Assembly: GCA_947598455.1 (NCBI GenBank)
Contig: CANQFI010000047.1
Span: 1 to 11,708, forward strand
From: an uncultured Bacilli bacterium
GTDB lineage: Bacteria > Bacillota_I > Bacilli_A > RF39 > UBA660
Reading direction: 5' to 3'
DNA: 11,708 bases
Shown: positions 5,729-11,708 of the stretch, in pieces
How positions within the stretch are numbered: the stretch's first letter is position 1
Layout: each line of letters starts with the position of its first letter
Notes under the pieces: model-generated
What the model was told of the DNA's origin: nothing
Database searches by the model: none
What the model saw: the letters and a program-made list of their open reading frames with translations, nothing else
Program-made: the position numbers and the translations under genes

Positions 5729-8700
5729 TTAGTAATTATTTAAAATATTTTTACGAGCTATAATCTTTTTAGTAAGATTTTCTAAATAGAAATTACACTT
5801 ATTATCTTTGGATAATAATTCATATTTTAAATACTCTTTAGTAAAGATATCTTCTAATTCATTTAATTCATATATAGAATTAGTATTATTAATACGATCA
5901 ATAATAGTATTTAAAATAACATAAATATCATATTTTAAAGATTCTTCTTTATTAGTATGGCGATATGCAGTATAGTTATTCTCTAATTTAGTTAATAGAT
6001 TTCTTAAGATATGTGGTTCATAAGTAGTAGTATACTCTTTTAATAATTTATTAATATTAGCTAATTCTTTTTGGGAAGTTTGTTTTAAATCTAAAGAAAT
6101 AATTGGTAAACCTTCAGGATGATGTTTATTTTTAAATTCTAAACTTACATTTACTATTTTATTTAAATAGATATTATCACTTAAACGACTGGCATCAACT
6201 AGTAAATAATCTGGCTCAATATTAGGAATATTATTATTGTTATAATTAGGTCTTAGAGCATACTTATTTAGATAAATAGTATTATTATAATCTCTAGTAT
6301 TATTAATTAAATTATTAACACTAGCATAATAATCTTTATTATTATCTTTAATATCAGCTAAATAATAATTAGATATCTTAGTAATAGCTTCATCTAAAAG
6401 ACCATTATATCCTAATAAGAAATCACTATCAAAGACAAGATTATCTTTAGTAAGAAGACTACAAGGAATATTAAGTTCAAGATTATTAATTAAGTTATGA
6501 TAACTAGTAAAGTAATTATTAGTCTTTAAATAAGATGTTTCTAAATCAAGATTAGCTACTAAATATAAGAAATCTTCCTTACTTTTATAAATAGTTATTT
6601 CTTTATTATAGAAATTAATGGTTTCAGTTTTTAAATTATTATTTTTACTTCTTAATTCAAAATTATATATTTTAGAATACATCTTATTTATTTGATTTTG
6701 AAGACGATATGAATCATACATAGTTATTATCTTATAATCAGCATCTAATTCTTTTAAAGAAGAATTATCAGTATTAATTATTCTATTTAAATTAGAAATA
6801 AATAGATATTCTTCATTATAAGTATTAGTATCAATATAACTAAAGTCATATATTTTTATAAGTAGTTTAGCTTCCTCTAAGGTTAATTTAAAATGTTTTT
6901 CAAGAAAGTACTCTTTTATATCTTCTTCGGTGTTAATAAGATTAGTTAATTTAGTAAGAGTATTATTTTCATAGTTAATAATTTCTTCATAAGTATGAGG
7001 AACATTGATAATTAATGGACGAGGAAGGGCGATGTTATTTTGATAAAAACGAGGAATCATATATAGATAATAACTAATTAAATTCATAATATTATTTTTA
7101 GATAGACGACTATAATCTAGATTATGAAGAAATTTAGGCAAATTACCTACTCTTTTACGATTTTTAGGATTAGTAGCAAGAACTAATAATTCAAAAATGT
7201 TATTTAAAACTTCATATCTATTTAAGTCTTCTAAATTATAATATAAAGCATTAATAAAAGATGAGGTTACTTGATAATACTTATTAATAATAATTAAATT
7301 CTTTTCTAAAGATGGATATTTAGTTAAATAATTTAGAATACTTATTTTTAAATCACAGATGTAGTCGTCAAAGATTCTAAAATCAATAGTATTTAATAAA
7401 TAGGCATTAGTATTTAATATTTTTTTATAAATGTTATAATACTTATCAGTTAAAATGGAACTAATTAGATTATTAGTACATAATTCTTTCTTACCATTAT
7501 AATCTAGTTCATTTAAAACATTAGATAATAACTCTTTATCAAAATATTTAGTTTCTTTATTAAAATATTTAATTAAAGATGGACGATTTTTTATAATATC
7601 AGTAATAATATGATAATCTTTTTGGGCTTCCGTAAATAAAAGATCAATCACTTTATTGTTAGTTAAAACTAAAGAATTAAAATTAAGATCAGTTTTAATT
7701 AATAAATCTTTAATAATAGAAGGATTTAAATTAGGTATTTCATTGGGATTATTTAAATAATAACTAATAGCATATTCATCTAAAGTATAAGAATTTTCAT
7801 TAACTAACTTAGCTCTTAATTCATCATTATCATAGAAAAATTTACGTTTACTTAAAGGAATATCAGAAAGTAATTTATTAAGTAATTTAGAACTTTTAAA
7901 TTCTTTAATATTACTAATAAATAAGACTTTATCATCTAAAGTAAAATTATCTAAATTAAATAAATTATCTAATAAGTAATATTCTTTACTATTTAATTTA
8001 TTAACAAGATTAGTACATAATTCAGAATTTTTAAGTAAGATATTTTTATAAGTATTATCAATCTTACATAAGTTAGTAATAGCAACGATGTCTAATTTAG
8101 GAAAAATATTATTAATTAAGTCTTTTCTTTCTGGTTCACTTAAAGCATTTATAAATTTAGTTGGATTAAAAGTAGCTTTATTTAGTTTACTTAATAATTC
8201 TTTATAATAGTATTTATTAGATGAAGCAATTACTTTTAATTTATCTAAAGGAAGTTCATTTAAAATATCAAGAAAAGGATAAGTAAATAAATCTTTAGTA
8301 TTAATTAATAAATTATTTAAATAAGAAAATGGTAAATTTCTTAAGATTGATTCATTTTGGCTAGCAATAATTATTTTTAAAGTATTAGGGACTTTTAATA
8401 TTTCTTTTTGTAATGATTCATTAGTATTATTTAGTAAATGTAAGATAATATTATCTTTAGGATTTTTGTTTAATATATTATTTAAACTATCAAGAGATAG
8501 ATAATTAAAGATAGGATGAGCAATATTATAATTATTATCTAATTTAGATAAATAGATATTTAAAAATTCTTGATTATTAATTAAAGAATCAAGAGATGTA
8601 AAAGTAGAAGCAAATTCTTTAATTGTATTTAAGTCATATACTTTTAAGATTTCTAAATCATTTAAAATTTGTTTTTTAGTACTTTCTTTTAAAGTATTAA

Positions 8701-9163
8701 AACTTAGACCTTTTTTAATTAAAAGATTATCAATAGCAGTATCTTTTCTTAGGAAAGTTATTTCTTCGTTAGTTAGATCATTAAGAATTTCTTCTAAAGA
8801 TAATATTTCATCACCTTTTAAGATACTGGTTTTAATTTTTTTAGAATAAGTAAGAAGAGTTAGACGTGGTTTATGACAATTAGAAGTTAATGATAAAAGC
8901 ATAGAACCAGATATATTAGTACTATCTAAAAGATTTATAAATTCTTTAGTATTTAGTTTTTCTTCTAAATATGATGTTTCTTGGTACTTATTTGAAGCAT
9001 ACAAATAAGGATATAACATACTGGTATTTTCTTTAGTAAATCTAAAACTTTTATCTAAAAGATGAGAATTAATTTTAGCTAGTAAAGTCTTAGCTTTCTT
9101 TTCATTATTTTTGTTATCAACTAATTCTTTAAATAATTTTTTAATAGATTCTTGTTCTTGCAT
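5729..9163 (-). CDS. Large (1144 aa) helical-repeat protein of unknown function
   Basis: I do not recognise a named family. The protein has no signal peptide or membrane span and looks cytosolic. Residues about 1-720 are a leucine- and asparagine-rich series of short helices with a loose 24-27 residue rhythm (a Pro/Ser-Leu-Asp opening, a Leu-x-x-Leu helix, then a second helix), for example near 221-330, like an alpha-solenoid. Composition is extreme: no tryptophan, only eight glycines, and none between 152 and 557. The C-terminal part differs. EEIINYENNTLTKL (726-739) begins a helical linker, and about 850-1030 looks globular, with strand-like DFLYLVANL (864-872), IPCSLL (899-904), DFLLGYNG (914-921), PDYLLVD (984-990) and LPIISLDL (1019-1026). 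From memory, similar C-termini occur in large uncharacterised proteins of gut Firmicutes; unverified. It is monocistronic, with a GGGAG ribosome site and its own promoter. Confidence 0.85.
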   Translation of the reverse strand: MQEQESIKKLFKELVDNKNNEKKAKTLLAKINSHLLDKSFRFTKENTSMLYPYLYASNKYQETSYLEEKLNTKEFINLLDSTNISGSMLLSLTSNCHKPRLTLLTYSKKIKTSILKGDEILSLEEILNDLTNEEITFLRKDTAIDNLLIKKGLSFNTLKESTKKQILNDLEILKVYDLNTIKEFASTFTSLDSLINNQEFLNIYLSKLDNNYNIAHPIFNYLSLDSLNNILNKNPKDNIILHLLNNTNESLQKEILKVPNTLKIIIASQNESILRNLPFSYLNNLLINTKDLFTYPFLDILNELPLDKLKVIASSNKYYYKELLSKLNKATFNPTKFINALSEPERKDLINNIFPKLDIVAITNLCKIDNTYKNILLKNSELCTNLVNKLNSKEYYLLDNLFNLDNFTLDDKVLFISNIKEFKSSKLLNKLLSDIPLSKRKFFYDNDELRAKLVNENSYTLDEYAISYYLNNPNEIPNLNPSIIKDLLIKTDLNFNSLVLTNNKVIDLLFTEAQKDYHIITDIIKNRPSLIKYFNKETKYFDKELLSNVLNELDYNGKKELCTNNLISSILTDKYYNIYKKILNTNAYLLNTIDFRIFDDYICDLKISILNYLTKYPSLEKNLIIINKYYQVTSSFINALYYNLEDLNRYEVLNNIFELLVLATNPKNRKRVGNLPKFLHNLDYSRLSKNNIMNLISYYLYMIPRFYQNNIALPRPLIINVPHTYEEIINYENNTLTKLTNLINTEEDIKEYFLEKHFKLTLEEAKLLIKIYDFSYIDTNTYNEEYLFISNLNRIINTDNSSLKELDADYKIITMYDSYRLQNQINKMYSKIYNFELRSKNNNLKTETINFYNKEITIYKSKEDFLYLVANLDLETSYLKTNNYFTSYHNLINNLELNIPCSLLTKDNLVFDSDFLLGYNGLLDEAITKISNYYLADIKDNNKDYYASVNNLINNTRDYNNTIYLNKYALRPNYNNNNIPNIEPDYLLVDASRLSDNIYLNKIVNVSLEFKNKHHPEGLPIISLDLKQTSQKELANINKLLKEYTTTYEPHILRNLLTKLENNYTAYRHTNKEESLKYDIYVILNTIIDRINNTNSIYELNELEDIFTKEYLKYELLSKDNKCNFYLENLTKKIIARKNILNNY

Positions 9164-9188
9164 ATTGCCAACTCCCTATTCTAAAAAT

Positions 9189-9197
9189 ATTATAGCA
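9189..9197 (-). promoter_or_regulatory. Extended -10 promoter of the large helical-repeat gene
   Basis: TGCTATAAT on the minus strand is a perfect extended -10 element (TATAAT 9189-9194, TG 9196-9197). The -35 position holds only a T-run from the preceding terminator. Predicted start is near 9182, about 20 nt before the ATG. Confidence 0.65.
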
Positions 9198-9209
9198 TTA
9201 TTCAAAATT

Positions 9210-9234
9210 AAAAAAAAGGAATTTTTAATTCCTT
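9210..9234 (-). terminator. Intrinsic terminator of the P-type-ATPase-like / MYG1 operon
   Basis: An 8-bp perfect stem AAGGAATT / AATTCCTT with a 3-nt loop is followed by a run of eight T residues on the minus strand (two inside the stem). It starts 18 bases after the MYG1 stop codon. Confidence 0.85.
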
Positions 9235-9252
9235 ATGATAGTTTATGAGAAG

Positions 9253-10170
9253 TTATTTATTTTCTTTATTTTCTAAAGCATTTTGAGCCATTAAAAGAGC
9301 ATCTTCTAAGGTATTGGTACAAGCAAGGAAGCCACTAGAATGAACAAAACGAGCGGTTTTTATTTGGGAAATTGTTGCTAATTCTTCGTCATGTAAGCCA
9401 TAAAAACGAGAATCAAAATGACAAACTAATTCTTTAGAATGTTCATTAATAGTCATTGGTTTAATACTATACCCGCCCCTATTTGAAGGAAAGATAACGA
9501 CTTTTATTTCTTTAGCACGAGGATTGGTAGATTTAAATAAAGCTTCTTGATAAGGCATATATTCATCTAAGATTAAAATATTATTTTGAACTTTATCAAT
9601 AAGAGTTTCAATCTTTTTAGTTGCGGTTATTTTAGCTAGTTCTTTAGTAATTAATCGTTCAAAAATAACTTCGGCAATATTTAGAGCTTGTAAAAAGTTA
9701 TCATCATTATCAGTTTCTTCATTCCAAGCTTTATTAAATAAATCAATAACGTTATCTAAATCAATTAAACTATAGGGAGCATTTATTTGAGGAAATAAAC
9801 CATTATCTATACCGTCTATTTGCATAACTAGTTTTTCATCGATAACATGCCATAAAGTTTCATAGTTGGGAGTAATAGTTTTTAAGTAATCTTTACCAAA
9901 TTTTTCCCATAATAAGCCAAAAGAACAATATTTAATTTTATCATTACGCCATTTAGCATTAGGACCATGATGATCAAATTCACCAAAACCGATATCATAA
10001 ACAAGAGCATTTTTATCTATATCATCAGGAACGTTATTAACACGACAAACAACAGGATTAGGAATTATTTTAGATAAGAAAACTGTACTAAAGACATCAT
10101 CAGGATGAAAAGTTGATGAATGCGTTATAAGATTAGCTTCTTTAATATTTTTAGTTATTTTGATATTCAT
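9253..10170 (-). CDS. MYG1-family (UPF0160) DHH-type metal-dependent hydrolase
   Basis: This 305-residue protein is about the usual length for the MYG1/UPF0160 family (PF03690), whose eukaryotic member is described as a 3'-5' RNA exonuclease. Near the N-terminus THSSTFHPDDVF (16-27) gives the H-x-DD metal ligands, and VYDIGFGEFDHHG (57-69) gives the DHH motif. IDGIDNG (118-124) supplies further acidic residues, and the C-terminal half ends with the family's R-F-V-H-S-S-G-F stretch (274-281) and a short acidic and basic tail. All expected motifs are present, so it should be active. No membrane span or signal is seen, so it is cytosolic. The ATG overlaps the stop of the upstream membrane gene (ATGA), with AGAAGG as ribosome site. 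The substrate of bacterial members is not known to me; RNA or a nucleotide is inferred. Confidence 0.92.
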   Translation of the reverse strand: MNIKITKNIKEANLITHSSTFHPDDVFSTVFLSKIIPNPVVCRVNNVPDDIDKNALVYDIGFGEFDHHGPNAKWRNDKIKYCSFGLLWEKFGKDYLKTITPNYETLWHVIDEKLVMQIDGIDNGLFPQINAPYSLIDLDNVIDLFNKAWNEETDNDDNFLQALNIAEVIFERLITKELAKITATKKIETLIDKVQNNILILDEYMPYQEALFKSTNPRAKEIKVVIFPSNRGGYSIKPMTINEHSKELVCHFDSRFYGLHDEELATISQIKTARFVHSSGFLACTNTLEDALLMAQNALENKENK

Positions 10171-11384
10171 TTTTTAGCCTTCTTTCTAGACGTTGTAAAA
10201 CGCGCAAATTTAGTTAGTTCAAAGATTAATATAGGAATTAAACTGAATAATAAGGAACTAAAGTAATTCTTTAAACCAACATTACGAGTTGTGAAATAAG
10301 TAAAGAAATTAAATAAAATAGTAATTAAAATACTTATAATAACATATAAATCTATTTTAAGATTTTTTAAAGATTTAATAATATTGTAGATAATATTATG
10401 TTCACTAAATAAGGAATAAGTCATAAAGATATTAACATAGATAAAGCTTATAAAATATAAAGTATTAGCAAAATTAAGAGATACACCTTGAGCTAAAGTA
10501 AACATATAAGGAATAGCAATAGCAAAGACAATACAAAATGATTCCATTATATTAATAAATAGTTCTTGACGTCCCATAAAGATATAAGTTGGTTTAGGTT
10601 TTCTAATCATAATATCTGTATCATAAGGCATTTTTTTATAGACAAATTCACTAATAAGCATAGTTGCTATTTTAAGTAAAATAATTAGTAAAAGATTATT
10701 AATTGTGGGAAAACCAGTAAAAAGAAAAACAAAATAACTAATAAGTAAAGGCAAATAAGTGTTGATATTATATTTTATAGTTCTAATATAGTTATCAGCA
10801 ACACCTCGAGCATTATATATTTTATCATAGGCATCTTCTAAGTTTGTAAATTCAAAATAAGTAGTTGTTTTATTTAAGTCATTAAGTAAATCTAAATTAG
10901 TAGTTTCAATAATAATATTTTTACGTAAATAAGTATCATTTACTTCTTGTTCACTAATTGTTCTTAATTTAGAAGCTATTTTTTTAGAAGATAGAATAAT
11001 AACATTAAGACCAGCTTTATTGAATTTTTTAATTAATTTAGGACTATAAATATTTGTAACAATTGTATGAACATGAGATATTTTTTCTTCATCTTTAAAA
11101 CTTGTTAAGTATAAAGTATTAATGCTTAATGGCATAGTAATTATAGCAATAGCTAAGGAATTAGATATTATTTCAATAGTTTTTAGATCATGATTTTGAG
11201 CATTAATAAATAAAGTAATAATAAAGATTAGGAAAGATAAACAATATAAAAAGATATTTAGTTGATGAACTTTATGATATAAATCTTTACGGTAACAATT
11301 ATTATATTTTTTTACGATATATATTTTTATGGCAATGATAATAATTAAAAGGATTACAGAGATAATTAAATTTGTTTTAGCCAT
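10167..11384 (-). CDS. P-type-ATPase-like membrane protein lacking the catalytic motifs
   Basis: In the 405-residue form the order mirrors a P2-type cation ATPase with pieces missing. After one extra helix (5-23) come M3-like (43-61) and M4-like (73-92) helices, the latter reading ITMPLSINTLYL where the pump has IPEGLP. A shrunken P-domain-like part follows: AGLNVIILSS (124-133) resembles the AGIxVIMITGD strand, and ARGVADNYIRTIKYNI (192-207) resembles the EGRxIYDNIRKFIxY helix before M5. M5-M10-like helices follow (about 208-225, 229-247, 276-295, 307-327, 347-365, 375-390), with DTDIMIRKPK (255-264) matching the DPDIMxRxPR loop after M6. TGES, DKTGT and GDGxND are all absent, so ATP-driven pumping is not expected. 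It is co-transcribed with MYG1. A GTG at 11393 is less likely than this ATG. The homology is my alignment by eye. Confidence 0.85.
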   Translation of the reverse strand: MAKTNLIISVILLIIIIAIKIYIVKKYNNCYRKDLYHKVHQLNIFLYCLSFLIFIITLFINAQNHDLKTIEIISNSLAIAIITMPLSINTLYLTSFKDEEKISHVHTIVTNIYSPKLIKKFNKAGLNVIILSSKKIASKLRTISEQEVNDTYLRKNIIIETTNLDLLNDLNKTTTYFEFTNLEDAYDKIYNARGVADNYIRTIKYNINTYLPLLISYFVFLFTGFPTINNLLLIILLKIATMLISEFVYKKMPYDTDIMIRKPKPTYIFMGRQELFINIMESFCIVFAIAIPYMFTLAQGVSLNFANTLYFISFIYVNIFMTYSLFSEHNIIYNIIKSLKNLKIDLYVIISILITILFNFFTYFTTRNVGLKNYFSSLLFSLIPILIFELTKFARFTTSRKKAKK

Positions 11385-11389
11385 AATAA

Positions 11390-11395
11390 CCACCT
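11390..11395 (-). promoter_or_regulatory. Ribosome binding site that fixes the P-type-ATPase-like start
   Basis: AGGTGG on the minus strand is 5 nt before the ATG at 11384. The alternative GTG at 11393 lies within it and falls at the predicted transcription start (about 11394), so it is unlikely to be used. Confidence 0.55.
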
Positions 11396-11400
11396 ACTCC

Positions 11401-11409
11401 ATTATAACA
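11401..11409 (-). promoter_or_regulatory. Extended -10 promoter of the P-type-ATPase-like / MYG1 operon
   Basis: TGTTATAAT on the minus strand is a perfect extended -10 element (TATAAT 11401-11406, TG 11408-11409). No convincing -35 box is present 17 bases upstream. The rest of the gap up to the terminator at 11480 shows nothing else clear. Confidence 0.65.
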
Positions 11410-11479
11410 CAAATATGATGGATATTGGCTTACTTCTTAGGATGAGTTTTTATGGTTATTTTTTTTATTATTTAAGATC

Positions 11480-11508
11480 AAAAGAAAAGAAGAGTTTTTA
11501 CTCTTCTT
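11480..11508 (-). terminator. Intrinsic terminator after the partial upstream gene
   Basis: A 9-bp perfect stem AAGAAGAGT / ACTCTTCTT with an AAAA loop (minus strand) is followed by TTCTTTTG. It begins two bases after the TAG stop at 11511. Confidence 0.85.
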
Positions 11509-11510
11509 AA

Positions 11511-11708
11511 CTATCCTTGATATTTTTGACTACCAGTATGTTTTTCCCAGTATTCAATACCTTTTTGATAGAATTCCATTAATTTTTCTTTAGTTGTAGG
11601 ATTTTCTTCATCTTGACCAAGGAATTTTATCGGTTCGTCAATATTAGTATTATTGAAATCAGAATATTGAATATCCATCTTATTACCAGAAATATCAACG
11701 TTATTTAC
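11511..11708 (-). CDS. C-terminal end of an unrecognised protein (partial)
   Basis: An open frame of 65 codons enters from the window edge and ends in TAG, directly followed by a strong terminator, which supports it as the real end of a gene. The visible part is hydrophilic: an Asn/Asp-rich stretch (VNNVDISGNKMDIQYSDFNN), then EPIKFLGQDEENP, then an amphipathic helix with KLMEFYQKGIEYWEKHTG and the end SQKYQG. There is no membrane helix or known motif. A surface or secreted protein would fit the composition, but without the N-terminus this cannot be tested. Confidence 0.75.
   Translation of the reverse strand, partial: VNNVDISGNKMDIQYSDFNNTNIDEPIKFLGQDEENPTTKEKLMEFYQKGIEYWEKHTGSQKYQG

Noticed and set aside
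1971..10170. Genetic code 4 (TGA as tryptophan), suggested by the Mollicutes-like composition
   Set aside because: TGA serves as the stop at 1971, 3035 and 10167, each with overlapping or adjacent starts, and Trp residues in these proteins are encoded by TGG.
10167..11384. Calling the P-type-ATPase-like gene a pseudogene
   Set aside because: There is no frameshift or internal stop, it has a good promoter and ribosome site, and it ends in a coupled overlap with MYG1, which argues for a maintained gene.
1..11708. CRISPR array, tRNA, transposon or phage cassette
   Set aside because: I saw no direct repeat array, cloverleaf sequence, transposase, terminal inverted repeat pair or phage structural gene; repeated AT-rich words inside the 1144-codon gene reflect codon composition.

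Overview
The window is very AT-rich, and every supported gene lies on the minus strand, so transcription runs from high to low coordinates. It looks like a chromosomal segment of a low-GC Gram-positive bacterium. Several genes end in TGA (at 1971, 3035 and 10167), so TGA is a stop here and the Mycoplasma/Spiroplasma code does not apply. Low GC, Asn/Lys/Ile-rich proteins, short gaps and extended -10 promoters suggest an uncultured gut Bacilli or Mollicutes-relative (RF39-like) lineage. That placement is inference. I see no tRNA, rRNA, CRISPR array, insertion sequence or phage module.

In transcription order: (1) 11708-11511, the C-terminal end of an unrecognised protein, followed by a strong intrinsic terminator. 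(2) 11384-9253, a two-gene operon with its own extended -10 promoter. Its first gene is a membrane protein that looks like a P-type ATPase stripped of its catalytic parts, and it overlaps by 4 bp a MYG1-family (UPF0160) DHH-type metal-dependent hydrolase; a terminator follows. (3) 9163-5729, a single large gene for a 1144-residue, tryptophan-free, nearly glycine-free helical-repeat protein of unknown function. (4) 5673-4172, a putative CmpB-type membrane protein (PF06541) and an ArsP_2-like putative metal/metalloid exporter. (5) 4057-1164, three tightly coupled glycosyltransferases (GT2, GT4, GT2), probably acting together on a cell-surface glycan or glycolipid. A 19-bp perfect palindrome sits at their promoter start. 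(6) 1043 to the window edge, the first 347 residues of a calcium-type P-type ATPase, whose leader contains a terminator-like hairpin.

The most unusual item is the catalytically stripped P-type ATPase-like protein, sitting in the same window as an intact-looking homologue and translationally coupled to a MYG1 hydrolase. The giant helical protein is the second candidate for something undescribed. All functional assignments come from motifs read by eye; no database search was run. The longest gaps without a gene are about 115-125 bases and each holds the regulatory elements listed.
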